This document shows positions 50,880 to 59,670 of a stretch of DNA of 64,000 bases, one piece after another. Position numbers and translations under genes: made by a program. Origin of the DNA: a bacterium (GTDB lineage Bacteria; Chloroflexota; Anaerolineae; Caldilineales; Caldilineaceae); NCBI GenBank assembly GCA_016124945.1, contig WGMT01000051.1, forward strand, positions 1 to 64,000, in the 5' to 3' direction. The notes beneath the pieces were generated by a model, which worked only from the letters and a program-made list of their open reading frames with translations, had not been told where the DNA came from and made no database searches. Each line of letters opens with the position of its first letter. The stretch's first letter is position 1.

Positions 50880-51824
50880 TTGGGCCGTTATATTCTCCGC
50901 CGTCTACTCGGCGCGATTCCGCTGTTACTGGGGATCTCGATCCTGCTCTTTGTGCTGATCCACCTGCCGCCCGGTGGGCCGGCGGACATTTACGCGGGTT
51001 CGCCCACCGCCTCCGCCGAAGACCTGGCGCGCATGAACGAGAACCTGGGGTTGAACGATCCCTTGCCGCTGCAATACCTGAAGTGGCTGCGTGGCATGGT
51101 GACCGGCGACTGGGGTGTCTCGTATCGCGACGGTCGCCCTGTCACTGAGGCGATTTTGGAGCGGATGCCCGCCACATTGGAACTGATGGTGGCGTCGTTG
51201 CTGATTGCCATTGCGTTGGCGATCCCCATCGGCATTTACACGGCTACCCGGGCCACCCGCTTCTCGCGTTATGTTATCAACGCGTTGACCATGCTTGGCA
51301 TCTCAGTGCCGACTTTCTGGACGGGGCTGATGGTGATCCTCATTTTCGCGGGGCGATTTGGTTGGATCCCCAGCGGCGGGCGCGGCGATTCAGGCGATCT
51401 ACTCGATCAGGCGCATCATCTGTTGGCGCCTGCCCTTGTGCTGGCGCTGGTGAGCATGGCCGGCTTTGCTCGTTACGTCCATTCCAGCATGATCGAGGTG
51501 ATGCAAGAAGATTACGTACGCACCGCCCGCGCCAAAGGACTCACCAGCCACACCGTGATCTGGCGGCACGCCTTCCGCAACGCCAGCGTGCCCATTATCA
51601 CCCTGCTGGGATTGGAAGTGCCGCGCCTCTTCTCCGGCGCATTGGTGACGGAAGTGGTTTTCTCCTGGCCGGGGATTGGTCGCCTCATCACCGAATCGAT
51701 CCTGGGGCGCAACTATCCCGTGTTGATGGGGGCGTTTATGTTTTCGGCATTTCTCACCATCATCGGCAACCTCATCGCCGACATCTGCTACGGCCTCGTC
51801 AATCCGCAGATTCGCTATGAGTAA
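50880..51824 (+). CDS. dppB: Peptide ABC transporter permease (DppB-like)
   Basis: 314 residues with six membrane segments. Begins LGRYILRRLLGAIPLLLGISILLFVLIHLPPGGPADIY, the standard DppB/OppB start. The EAA loop is VMQEDYVRTARAKGLTSHTVIWRHAFRNASVPIITLLG, followed by VTEVVFSWPGIGRL. The initiation codon is TTG with AAGGA 7-8 bases upstream; no ATG is available at the right place. Partner of the permease at 52151. Confidence 0.9.
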   Translation: MGRYILRRLLGAIPLLLGISILLFVLIHLPPGGPADIYAGSPTASAEDLARMNENLGLNDPLPLQYLKWLRGMVTGDWGVSYRDGRPVTEAILERMPATLELMVASLLIAIALAIPIGIYTATRATRFSRYVINALTMLGISVPTFWTGLMVILIFAGRFGWIPSGGRGDSGDLLDQAHHLLAPALVLALVSMAGFARYVHSSMIEVMQEDYVRTARAKGLTSHTVIWRHAFRNASVPIITLLGLEVPRLFSGALVTEVVFSWPGIGRLITESILGRNYPVLMGAFMFSAFLTIIGNLIADICYGLVNPQIRYE

Positions 51825-51850
51825 AGAGTAGAAAGTTCACCATAGAGAAA

Positions 51851-52108
51851 ACAGAGAGTAGGACACAGATTTCACAGATAAACACAGATAGAGGTTGTGT
51901 GATTGACATCCTGAAAATCCTGGCAATCCGTGTCCAAACCCTCTGCAATCTGTGAAAATCTGTGCAATCTGTGTTCCCTTCTCAGCCTCTTCGGACACAG
52001 ATTGCACAGATGAACACAGACAGAGATTAAGCGATTAACATCCTAAAAATCCTGGCAATCCGTGTCCAAACCCTCTGCAATCTGCGAAATCTGTGTCCTA
52101 CTCTCTGT
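51851..52108. repeat. Duplicated CACAGATT-family inverted repeat
   Basis: The outer arms 51851-51873 and 52086-52108 are perfect complements over 23 bp. Inside, a block of about 132 bp is tandemly duplicated with divergence (CCTGGCAATC at 51919 and 52051). It fills the 326-base gap between the two permease genes; no gene is present. Confidence 0.9.
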
Positions 52109-52150
52109 CGCTCTGGTTAAAGTAGCTTTCGTGTAGAAAATCGAGCACCC

Positions 52151-53044
52151 ATGACGCTATCGACTGTAAGTGTGGCTGATCCCAACGAGACCCTACCCGT
52201 CCGCAGTGGACGCAATTCGATCTGGCGGCGTTTTCGGCGCAATCCGTTAGCGCTGTTCGGATTGGTGGTGTTGCTCCTGCTGGGGCTTAGTGCCATCTTT
52301 GCACCGGCGCTGGCCCCTTTCGATCCCAACGAAATCAACCCTTACGACGCCTTACAGCCGCCCAACGCCGTCCACTGGTTGGGGACGGACGACCTTGGTC
52401 GCGACGTACTGAGCCGTCTGCTCTTTGCCGGGCGGGTTTCGTTGATGGTGGGAATAGGATCGGCCACGATTGCCGTGCTGATTGGCACTGTCCTTGGCGC
52501 TATGGCCGGCTACTACGGCGGCGCAGTGGACAAGGTGATCGCCCGCTTCATCGACGTGGTTCTCTCGCTGCCGGTGGTGCCGTTGGCGCTGGTGATCAGC
52601 GCCTTTACCCAAATCACGCCGCTGCGGCTGACACTGATCCTGGCCGCCGTGTCGTGGATGGGTGTGGCGCGGCTTGTGCGCGGCGAGTTCCTCGAATTGC
52701 GCAGCGCCCAGTTCACCGACGCCGCCCGTAGCACCGGCGCCTCCAATCTGCGTATCATCTTCCGTCACCTGCTGCCCAATGCCATCTCCCCCATTGTGGT
52801 GGCGGCGACGCTGCTAGTGGCCTACGCCATCCTCATTGAATCTGCGCTCTCCTTCCTCGGTTTTGGGTTGCAACCGCCCACGGCCAGTTGGGGCAATATG
52901 CTCTACAATGCCCAGCGCTACCTGCGCAATGCGGCGTGGTTGGCTGTCTTCTCCGGTGTGGTGATCACGCTCACCGTCGCCAGCATCAACTTCGTGGGCG
53001 ACGGCCTGCGCGAGGCGATTGATCCGCGTTTGAAGGAACGTTGA
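52151..53044 (+). CDS. dppC: Peptide ABC transporter permease (DppC-like)
   Basis: 297 residues. A short cytosolic N-terminus is followed by FRRNPLALFGLVVLLLLGLSAIFAPALAPFDPNEINP, typical of DppC/OppC. HWLGTDDLGRDVLSRLLFAGRVSLMVG is the diagnostic block, and the EAA loop is LRSAQFTDAARSTGASNLRIIFRHLLPNAISPIVV. A terminator follows 29 bases after the stop, and no ATPase gene (DppD/DppF) is adjacent, so the importer must borrow ATPases encoded elsewhere. The ribosome site is weak. Confidence 0.9.
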   Translation: MTLSTVSVADPNETLPVRSGRNSIWRRFRRNPLALFGLVVLLLLGLSAIFAPALAPFDPNEINPYDALQPPNAVHWLGTDDLGRDVLSRLLFAGRVSLMVGIGSATIAVLIGTVLGAMAGYYGGAVDKVIARFIDVVLSLPVVPLALVISAFTQITPLRLTLILAAVSWMGVARLVRGEFLELRSAQFTDAARSTGASNLRIIFRHLLPNAISPIVVAATLLVAYAILIESALSFLGFGLQPPTASWGNMLYNAQRYLRNAAWLAVFSGVVITLTVASINFVGDGLREAIDPRLKER

Positions 53045-53072
53045 TTTGGTTTTGAAAATTGTGTCACTTTCA

Positions 53073-53111
53073 AAAAAGAGAGGCATGCTTTCCGGGCATG
53101 TCTCTCTTTTT
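53073..53111 (+). terminator. Intrinsic terminator after dppC
   Basis: A 16-bp stem (53073-53088 with 53096-53111, one G-T pair) with an A-run on the 5' side and a T-run on the 3' side, so it can act in both directions. Confidence 0.9.
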
Positions 53112-53135
53112 GGGGAAAAATCAGCACAAACAGCA

Positions 53136-53280
53136 TGTTTGTCCAACTTTTTGTGCTGTCTAACCTACTTTGTAACCTCAACATTGGGTTTGTCCAGGTT
53201 TTTGAATCGATAACCTGTCACCTTACAACTTGTTTGTCTAGATTTTTGCTGAGTACAAAATCGGCTTTGTCCAGTGTCCA
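53136..53280. repeat. Four degenerate TTTGTCCA motifs
   Basis: TTTGTC(C/T)A(A/G)nTTTTTG occurs at 53138, 53188 and 53233, and a shorter TTTGTCCAG at 53265, in an otherwise empty 370-base gap (53112-53483). They may be binding sites or remnants of a transposon end. Confidence 0.5.
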
Positions 53281-53358
53281 GCTTTCTTTCACTTCTGCTG
53301 GCATTTTACACTGCGCCGGTGCCGATTGTTCTTCGTCCCCCACTGACTTACTACTGAA

Positions 53359-53483
53359 TCAATGTCATTAAGTTAAGGGGTCGACACTTAAATATCGGCG
53401 GAGTGAGCACCCCCAGGTGCGGGTCTACATCGGAACAGCCGCACCTGGGGGTGCTCACTCCGCGCTTAACTTAATGACATTGA
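53359..53483. mobile_element. 125-bp MITE-like element with terminal repeats and target duplication
   Basis: Terminal inverted repeats of 19 bp (53359-53377 and 53465-53483, TCAATGTCATTAAGTTAAG). Flanking direct repeats CTACTGAA at 53351-53358 and 53484-53491. The internal 25-bp perfect stem (53398-53422 with 53439-53463) belongs to the GGAG(A/T)GAGCA family. The insertion ends exactly at the stop codon of the next gene. It encodes no protein, so it would need a transposase supplied in trans. Confidence 0.75.
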
Positions 53484-54068
53484 CTACTGAATCACCGCTG
53501 ACCGGATCTCCTGCCGGAACAGCCAGTTCAACGAGAAGAGCAGCCCAACTGTCAGCGGCAGGAGCACCATGAGCAGATAGACCGAGAAGGGGAAGGCCCC
53601 CCAGGCAACGACGGTATACCAGATCGCCCAGCCTGCGAAGACCACTGCGCCGATCCACTCCCATCGCCACGCCAGCGCTGTCGCCGCCAGCAACACAAAT
53701 GTAGGGACTAGATGGATCAGAAGCGCGACGGTCACCTCCAACGGGCTGTAGCCTGCACCAAAGACATCCAGCGCAAACAAGCTCAAAAAGAGGGCGAAAA
53801 GGATCGAAACGGAGCGCGGTGTCCAGTAGAGCAGGCGACGCAGCCATCGCTCCATTTTGCCATGTTCCACCTCTTGCTCCACGCTTTCCACCGCCAATGC
53901 CAGCGCAAGGAAGACAATCAACGCTCCCATGAAGCCGACGATTGTGCCCACCAGCGAATCAGCGTTGCCGGTCGCCTCGCGCAACAAGACCAAAGTACAC
54001 AACCCGCCAAGGATCACCAACGCGCCCCAGGGTAGCCAGTGCATGAACTTCGAAGTCGGCTCTTTCAT
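53484..54068 (-). CDS. Polytopic membrane protein of unknown function
   Basis: 194 residues with about six membrane segments (LPWGALVILGGLCTLVLLREATG, GTIVGFMGALIVFLALALAVESVE, SVSILFALFLSLFALDVFGAGY, ALLIHLVPTFVLLAATALAW, WIGAVVFAGWAIWYTVVAWGAFP, YLLMVLLPLTVGLLFSLNWLF). No family recognised. The start at MKEPTSKFM follows a CGGGTT-rich region without a convincing ribosome site but matches the onset of hydrophobic coding sequence. Its stop codon is the boundary of the MITE-like insertion. Confidence 0.65.
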   Translation of the reverse strand: MKEPTSKFMHWLPWGALVILGGLCTLVLLREATGNADSLVGTIVGFMGALIVFLALALAVESVEQEVEHGKMERWLRRLLYWTPRSVSILFALFLSLFALDVFGAGYSPLEVTVALLIHLVPTFVLLAATALAWRWEWIGAVVFAGWAIWYTVVAWGAFPFSVYLLMVLLPLTVGLLFSLNWLFRQEIRSAVIQ

Positions 54069-54198
54069 AACCCGCCTCCATCGGATCAGGTGTTTTGGTT
54101 GTACAGCTTCACACCTCCAAACTACACCTTCACCCAAAGCCCGACCAGCGACGAATGACCAATCCCGGCGCGACAATTGTCAGAATTCTGTGGGCACG

Positions 54199-54975
54199 TT
54201 AGCTGCCGGGGGCAATCCAATCAGGCCAGTTGATGGTGGTGCCGTCGCAATCGCTGTCGCGCACACGCTCAATCAGTTCGGCCACCTCCGCGCTTTGCTG
54301 CAAGACGTGTGTCCCCAGGATCCCCCAGGCACGCACGTTGCCCACAACACGGCGCGCTGCCGTCACCATTTCCGGCGTCACCTGTTCGGCCTGTGGGCAG
54401 AGTTGATAGAGTTGTAGCGCTTCGGCTTTGGCGAGAACGTCCTCGTTGATGACGCGCACCAGCCAACCGAGCCGCGCCGAAGGCCATTCCTTGCGCATAG
54501 CCACCAGGGCGTCGTACGAAAATGAGGTTATGTAGCAAACCTCAGCCAGCCCGCGCCGCTCAATCAGCGCGTGGACAGCCGCCGCCAGTCCTGGGGCGCG
54601 TCCTTTCAACTCAATGTGGTAGGTGAGCCGGTTGCCGAAGTGCTCGAAAAGCTGATCAAGGTGGATCATGCGTTCCCCACCAAAGAGGAAGGGTGAAAAC
54701 CACGCTCCCATATCCAGCGCCGCCAACTCGGCCCAGGACATCTCTTCCACGCGCCGCTCGCCATGACCATAGCGCGCCAGCGTCGAATCATGGCAGACGG
54801 CAACCACGCCGTCGGTGGTCAACTGCGTATCTAACTCCACGTCGGGCACGCCCATGCGCTCGGCCAACTCAAACGCGGCCAACGTATTCTCCGGCGCATA
54901 CGCCGAAGCGCCACGGTGGGCAATCACACAAAATGAACCAGGCACAGAAATCGGAAGCGGTGGAATGGGGGACAT
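54199..54975 (-). CDS. Glycerophosphodiester phosphodiesterase
   Basis: 258 residues. The GDPD catalytic start FCVIAHRGASAYAPENTLAAFELAERMGVPDVELDTQLTTDGVVAVCHDSTLARYGHG contains the HRG, E/D metal ligands and CHD motifs. YHIELKGRAPG and a C-terminal TTINWPDW complete the TIM barrel. It hydrolyses glycerophosphodiesters to sn-glycerol 3-phosphate and an alcohol. There is no signal peptide, so the cytosolic form is likely. GGAGAG lies upstream. Four 12-bp tandem repeats lie in its upstream region. Confidence 0.92.
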   Translation of the reverse strand: MSPIPPLPISVPGSFCVIAHRGASAYAPENTLAAFELAERMGVPDVELDTQLTTDGVVAVCHDSTLARYGHGERRVEEMSWAELAALDMGAWFSPFLFGGERMIHLDQLFEHFGNRLTYHIELKGRAPGLAAAVHALIERRGLAEVCYITSFSYDALVAMRKEWPSARLGWLVRVINEDVLAKAEALQLYQLCPQAEQVTPEMVTAARRVVGNVRAWGILGTHVLQQSAEVAELIERVRDSDCDGTTINWPDWIAPGS

Positions 54976-55039
54976 AGCAATTCTCTCCAGTGTCAGTTGG
55001 ATTTGGATGATGTCGTTGCGACCACTTTATATCACATTT

Positions 55040-55087
55040 GCCGCCAAAGTTACCGCCAAAGTTACTGCCAAAGTTGCCGCCAAAGTT
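55040..55087. repeat. 12-bp tandem repeat, four copies
   Basis: Units of the type (G/A)C(C/T)GCCAAAGTT start at 55040, 55052, 55064 and 55076. They lie 65-112 bases upstream of the GDPD start, in the promoter region. Confidence 0.9.
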
Positions 55088-55234
55088 GCCACCGCGATAA
55101 TGTGTACAGCATCAGGATCCGCTTATATTCACCATTCCATTTGATCCGCGTTCTATCCCTCTCCATTCTTCTGAAATCCTAAAAATCCGTGTAATCTGTG
55201 GATCATCTCTCTCCATCTTGTTCGAGGAAAGACC

Positions 55235-55939
55235 ATGCTACATCAACTTGCATCCGTGGTATTGGGGCCACTGCTCCTGGCCCAAGGACGAAGCGTGCAC
55301 CACACCGTCACCAAACTGCCCGAGGCCGCCGGTCCTCGCGCCGGAACAGCGGGGGAAGGGCCGGATCTGCGCCTGTTGATCGTGGGCGATTCCGCCGGTG
55401 CGGGTGTTGGCGCGGCCACGCAACAGGAAGCGCTGTCTGGGCGTATCGTCGCCCAATTGGCCTCCTCATTCACCGTGCAGTGGCGAGTCATCGCCCGTAC
55501 CGGCGCCACCACCGCGGGGACAATCAAACACCTGGGCAAGGTCGAAGCGCAGCCGTTCGATTTCGCCGTCACCTCACTGGGTGTCAACGACGTCAGCGCC
55601 GGGCGTTCAGTACGGGCCTGGATCGACGAGCAGGCCGCACTCATCGATCTACTACACACCAAATTCAACGTGAAGCATGTCATGCTTTCTGCCCTGCCGC
55701 CGGTGCATCTCTTCCCTGCCCTGCCGCAGCCGCTGCGCTGGTACTTGGGCGCACAGGCCAAACGCTACAACCGTGCCCTGGCGGCGTGGGCATCCCCGCG
55801 CGAGGACTGCACCTTTGTCACCCTCAACTACCCCATGGATGTGACGATCCTGGCCGAAGATCTCTTCCATCCTGGGCCGGAGGTTTATCGGCTATGGGCG
55901 CAGGCCGTAGCCGAAGCAATTGGGCAACGGCGGGATTAA
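55235..55939 (+). CDS. SGNH/GDSL-type esterase
   Basis: 234 residues. Block I is LLIVGDSAGAGVGAA (nucleophile Ser in GDS). Block II Gly lies in ARTGATTAGTI, block III is SLGVNDV (GxND), and block V HPGP sits near the C-terminus with the preceding Asp (AEDLFHPGP). This is a complete SGNH hydrolase set. It probably deacylates lipids or carbohydrate esters; there is no clear signal peptide, though the N-terminus is moderately hydrophobic (LHQLASVVLGPLLLAQG). GAGGAAAG precedes the ATG. A CACAGATT-family word (about 55175-55203) lies upstream. Confidence 0.85.
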   Translation: MLHQLASVVLGPLLLAQGRSVHHTVTKLPEAAGPRAGTAGEGPDLRLLIVGDSAGAGVGAATQQEALSGRIVAQLASSFTVQWRVIARTGATTAGTIKHLGKVEAQPFDFAVTSLGVNDVSAGRSVRAWIDEQAALIDLLHTKFNVKHVMLSALPPVHLFPALPQPLRWYLGAQAKRYNRALAAWASPREDCTFVTLNYPMDVTILAEDLFHPGPEVYRLWAQAVAEAIGQRRD

Positions 55940-55972
55940 CACAAATCCGTGTTCACAATAGGAGAAAAGACA

Positions 55973-56085
55973 ATGTCGATCATGCCCAAACGTCGCAATC
56001 ACGATCTCTTGCTCTGTGCTCAACGACACCCTCTTCTCTAGCCCCATCTATAACCCGTTCCTGTTCATCGATCTATGGATGTGAT
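55973..56085 (+). pseudogene. Possible short gene remnant
   Basis: AGGAGA and an ATG at 55973 open a 22-codon frame (MSIMPKRRNHDLLLCAQRHP..., stop TAG at 56039-56041). In the neighbouring frame the next bases read NDTLFSSPIYNPFLFIDLWM to a stop near 56085. This is what a truncated, frameshifted gene start would look like, but it could be chance. Nothing else is seen between 55940 and 56136. Confidence 0.2.
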
Positions 56086-56136
56086 GCAGTTGTCTCGGTA
56101 CACTGCGTATAGATTCATGGCTCTGCCTGAAAAGCA

Positions 56137-56196
56137 AACCACAAAGAACGCAGAGATTTTACGTTTTTCTTTGTGATCTTTGCGTTCTTTGCGGTT
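56137..56196. repeat. Inverted repeat of the AAAGAACGCAGAGA family
   Basis: AACCnnnAAAGAACGCAGAGAT (56137-56157) pairs with ATCTTTGCGTTCTTTGCGGTT (56176-56196). It lies upstream of the flavoprotein gene. Confidence 0.8.
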
Positions 56197-56249
56197 GAAA
56201 TCGCTTGTGGCTGGAGAGTCATCCATAGCTTTGAAAGGAGCGAAACTCC

Positions 56250-57473
56250 ATGAAATCCTATAACTTTGTGATTCTTGGCGGTGGGATCGTGGCCGGCTAT
56301 GCGGCGCAGCAAATGGTGGAAGACGGCCTGATGGCCCACCAACTCTGCATCATTTCGGCGGACGATCGACCGCCGTATGAACGCCCTGCCCTGTCGAAGG
56401 ATTTCCTCGAAGGCGAGTCGTCGGTAGACGATATTCTGATCAACGAGGACGGCTTCTACGCCGAACACGGCATCGACTTGCGTCTCAATACCCGTGTCAC
56501 CGGCGTCGACCTTGGGAAAAAATTGCTCCACACCGATGATGGCGATCATATCGGCTTTGAGAAATTGCTCATCGCCACCGGCTCCAAGGTGCGCACTTTC
56601 GACCTGCCAGGCGCAGATCTTGGCAACATCTTCTATCTACGTTGGTTAGACGACGCCAAGATGATTCGCAACATCGCGCAGCAAGCGGAACGCGGTGTCG
56701 TGATTGGCAGTGGCTTCATCGGGCTGGAAGTCAGCTCTGTGTTGGCGCAGCACAACGTAAACACTTTTCTCGTCTTTCCTGAGTCGTCCTTGATGGAAGG
56801 TTTCTTCACAGCCGAAATGGCCGATTACTTTGAGGAATACTATCGAGCACGCGGGATCAAATTTGTTGCCAACGAAACGGTCACCGGCTTCAGTGGCGAC
56901 CGGCAGGTCGAATCGGTGAAACTGACCTCTGAGCGCGGCATTGCGGCGGAATTGGTCGTTGCCGGTATCGGCGTGGAACCTGCAACGGATCTCTTTAGGG
57001 AGACCGGCCTGGAGATCGACGACGGTATTGTTGTCAATGAATACCTTGAAACGAACATCGACGACGTCTATGCCGCAGGCGATGTCACCCGCTACTGGGA
57101 TCTCCTCTATGACAAATACCGCCACATCGAGCACTGGGACAACGCCGCCGAGCAGGGCAAAACCGCCGCCCAGAACATGATGGGCAAGGCCGAAGCCTTC
57201 GTTAAAGTCCCCTATTTCTTCTCGGACGAGTTCGACCTCTCGTGGGAATTCTGGGGCGACACCGACGGCGCCGATGAAATTATCCACCGCGGTGATGTGT
57301 CGAGTGGTAGCTTCAGCACCTGGTGGCTCAAGGACGGCAAACTCATCGCCGCCTTTGTCATGGATCGCCCAAATGAGGAGCGCGAACTAGCGCCGCAGTG
57401 GATCCGCAGCAAGGAGCCGATACCCACGCAGCGGTTGCGCGATGCAAGTGTGTCTTTACCGGTGGGGATGTAG
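56250..57473 (+). CDS. FAD-dependent NAD(P)H oxidoreductase (ferredoxin/rubredoxin reductase-like)
   Basis: 407 residues of the two-dinucleotide-fold family. FAD-binding start NFVILGGGIVAGYAAQQMVEDG, then RPPYERPALSKDFL, a hallmark of dioxygenase-type ferredoxin reductases. The NAD-binding fold is RGVVIGSGFIGLEVSSVLAQ. The second FAD motif is DDVYAAGDVTRYWD, followed by EHWDNAAEQGKTAAQNMMG. No redox CxxC is present, which fits ferredoxin-reductase-type enzymes rather than disulfide reductases. The electron acceptor is unknown. AAGGAG lies upstream. Confidence 0.88.
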   Translation: MKSYNFVILGGGIVAGYAAQQMVEDGLMAHQLCIISADDRPPYERPALSKDFLEGESSVDDILINEDGFYAEHGIDLRLNTRVTGVDLGKKLLHTDDGDHIGFEKLLIATGSKVRTFDLPGADLGNIFYLRWLDDAKMIRNIAQQAERGVVIGSGFIGLEVSSVLAQHNVNTFLVFPESSLMEGFFTAEMADYFEEYYRARGIKFVANETVTGFSGDRQVESVKLTSERGIAAELVVAGIGVEPATDLFRETGLEIDDGIVVNEYLETNIDDVYAAGDVTRYWDLLYDKYRHIEHWDNAAEQGKTAAQNMMGKAEAFVKVPYFFSDEFDLSWEFWGDTDGADEIIHRGDVSSGSFSTWWLKDGKLIAAFVMDRPNEERELAPQWIRSKEPIPTQRLRDASVSLPVGM

Positions 57474-57703
57474 ACGACGGACGCCGGAAGAGACGACTGA
57501 CGACGGACGAATGACGAACGTTTAGACATTGCCGGCGCGTGACGGCAGGTGACGCGGCCCACCGCACAACGCGGAGAGAGCATCCTCAGATGCGGTCTGT
57601 CACAGGACAGACCGCATCTGAGGATGCTCTCTCCGCGTTTTCAGTGTACTTGCCACGCCGGCAACGCACTTAACGTTCGTCGTCAGTCGTCGGTCGTCCG
57701 CCT
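57474..57703. repeat. Nested palindrome: GACGACGG words outside, 32-bp perfect stem inside
   Basis: The outer words GACGACTGACGACGG...AACGTT (57474-57522) complement AACGTTCGTCGTCAGTCGTC (57672-57703). The inner arms 57570-57601 and 57606-57637 are exact 32-bp complements with a 4-base loop, of the GGAGAGAGCATCC family. It lies between convergent genes and may end transcription from both sides. Confidence 0.95.
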
Positions 57704-57710
57704 TCCATCC

Positions 57711-59567
57711 TCAGATCGGCTGCGCGTAGCTCGGCGTATTCGCGTAGCGATTCATGCCCAACTTGAGCCGGATTGACTTGCCCGCAGGCAGGTCGATCTC
57801 GAAGGTTTTGCCATCCGCCGCGGTGACGTTCCCGTTGTCCAGATCTTCAATCGAGGTGAAATTGTGCTCGCCAAACGCGCCCGCCTGCACGAGGACACGC
57901 CGCGTGTGGCTGGGGTTGGTGTTGATCAACTCCACCGTGGTGCTCTCGGCATCCAGCGCAGGGACAAGCGCGGCTACGTCATCGGGCAGGCCGGGGCGGC
58001 GCGTGTCGAGATCGAAGTAGCGCAGGCGCACGTGCAGGAGGCCGCCGTGATAGATGATCTGCGGGCCGCCGCAGGTGAGCTGCACCAGCCCTTCGGTGTG
58101 CACCGGGTTCATGTTCTGCCAGTGGTGTACGTCCCAATCTTCTGGGTTGCCGTCGTCGGCGCGGATGGCGTCCATGCGGCGCAGGACTTCGGCGTACTGC
58201 TCTTCGAGGATGCGCTGCGGGTAGTCGGGGTTGCGCCCGTCGATGTAGCAATACCAGGGGCCGAAGTGCAGATCGTCGCCCTTGCTGCGCCCGGGGTGGA
58301 CGGTGAGCCAGTCGGTGCGGGTTTCGGGCAAGGCGTCGACACGGGCTTTGTCACGCGGGTCCTGTGACATGTACCAGAGTTGCGAAGCGTGCTTCGGTTC
58401 CATCGGTCGCCACGCCGTCCACCCCTCGTCGGTGCGCCGGTAGGGGACGAGAAAACGTCCGTCTTCCTCGCGACCCAGGCCGATGATGTAATCCAACTGG
58501 CCGCGGGGGATGTCGAGGTAGCTCATGTCACCGGTGAGAAGGACGGCGTTCATGGCGGCAATGGTGATGGGCTCAATGATGGTCATAAAGCCGTGGGGCC
58601 AGCGCCATCCGTAGTAGCCGCCCCACCATTTGCCGCCCATCGTCTCGCCGATTTCGCCGGACGGGCCGATGTTGTCTGGGCAGATGCCACCGTTGCGGGC
58701 GATGCGCTCGGCCCACGCTTCCAGGTAGTCCACCACCCAGCGCCGGTAGCGGTCGTCGCCGGTGTAGAGGAAGGCGTTGGTGATCAGGCTGGTGCTGGTG
58801 AGGTTGAGTGGCACGTCGCAGCGCATCATGCGCTCGTTCATGGCGTCGAGGATCTTAGCGAAGACGGCGTCGTCGTTCCAGTCGGCCTTAAGCACCGTTT
58901 CGCCGCGCCGCCACGTCTCCATCTGCGTTGGGATGTCCAGATCGTCAAAGGGGACGGGATACTCGCGCAGCACCCAGCGATGGGTCGCCCAATCCAGCAC
59001 CGTGTTTTCAAGTCGGGGACCGCGGCTGCCGTTGATCGGGGAGCGCATCATCTTCTTTTCGGCGTCCCAGTTGCCCGGTGTCCCTTTGCGGACGTGTCCT
59101 AGCTCGGGGTGGGTGAGATCGAGTTCGTCGTCCATGTAGAAGCCGGCGAAGCGCAGCGCCCGCGCCCTGTCCTTAGCGCGGTTGGGGTCGGCCAGGCCGA
59201 AGTAGTAGAAGTAGATCGACGATTCGCCGTGGTGCATCCAGTCGTAGTAGCCGTCGAACTCGCGCCAGACCTGGCCGTAGTCGGTGAATTGGCGTGTCAC
59301 CGCGTCCCAGAGGAAGCGGCTGCGCTCGTGCAGATCCGCCGCGCCGCCGAGGGCGTAGAACAGTGGCCAGTTGTGGTAGCTCTCGTAGGCGTCGTCGGAG
59401 CCGTCCATGCCGGGCCATTCTTCGCGCCAGTGGAAGGTGCCGTCGGCGTGGGTATAGCGTTGTTGGTAGAGCGGCGCAGCTTCGTTCATCATCGCGATCA
59501 AATGACGCTGGCGCAGCGCCCAATCGGGAACATGCGAACGCTGACCAGCCTGTAACGAGACAGACAT
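57711..59567 (-). CDS. Predicted alpha/alpha-toroid carbohydrate-active protein
   Basis: 618 residues, no signal peptide. Aromatic-rich helical repeats (GSDDAYESYHNWPLFYALGGAADLH, WREFDGYYDWMHHGESSIYFYYFGLAD, GGKWWGGYYGWRWPHGFMTI) are followed by a C-terminal beta domain (STTVELINTNPSHTRRVLVQAGAFG ... FEIDLPAGKSIRLKLG). Such a layout is seen in polysaccharide lyases and toroid glycosidases. Candidate catalytic residues in ESYHNW or DWMHHGESS cannot be assigned. GGAGGA precedes the ATG. Function unknown, probably glycan-directed. Confidence 0.55.
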   Translation of the reverse strand: MSVSLQAGQRSHVPDWALRQRHLIAMMNEAAPLYQQRYTHADGTFHWREEWPGMDGSDDAYESYHNWPLFYALGGAADLHERSRFLWDAVTRQFTDYGQVWREFDGYYDWMHHGESSIYFYYFGLADPNRAKDRARALRFAGFYMDDELDLTHPELGHVRKGTPGNWDAEKKMMRSPINGSRGPRLENTVLDWATHRWVLREYPVPFDDLDIPTQMETWRRGETVLKADWNDDAVFAKILDAMNERMMRCDVPLNLTSTSLITNAFLYTGDDRYRRWVVDYLEAWAERIARNGGICPDNIGPSGEIGETMGGKWWGGYYGWRWPHGFMTIIEPITIAAMNAVLLTGDMSYLDIPRGQLDYIIGLGREEDGRFLVPYRRTDEGWTAWRPMEPKHASQLWYMSQDPRDKARVDALPETRTDWLTVHPGRSKGDDLHFGPWYCYIDGRNPDYPQRILEEQYAEVLRRMDAIRADDGNPEDWDVHHWQNMNPVHTEGLVQLTCGGPQIIYHGGLLHVRLRYFDLDTRRPGLPDDVAALVPALDAESTTVELINTNPSHTRRVLVQAGAFGEHNFTSIEDLDNGNVTAADGKTFEIDLPAGKSIRLKLGMNRYANTPSYAQPI

Positions 59568-59670
59568 GCCATATCCTCCATTGTGGGGTGGGTTTGGGAC
59601 GATAGAGGAAGGATACCGCGGTTAGTAAAAAAGCAAAAGGCAAAGTTGATGGGGAGTTTCAGATCGAAAC

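Noticed and set aside
53484..53847. Alternative minus-strand frame (DTALRFDPFRP...) within the membrane protein gene
   Set aside because: The frame used has six consistent hydrophobic segments; the alternative is compositionally random.
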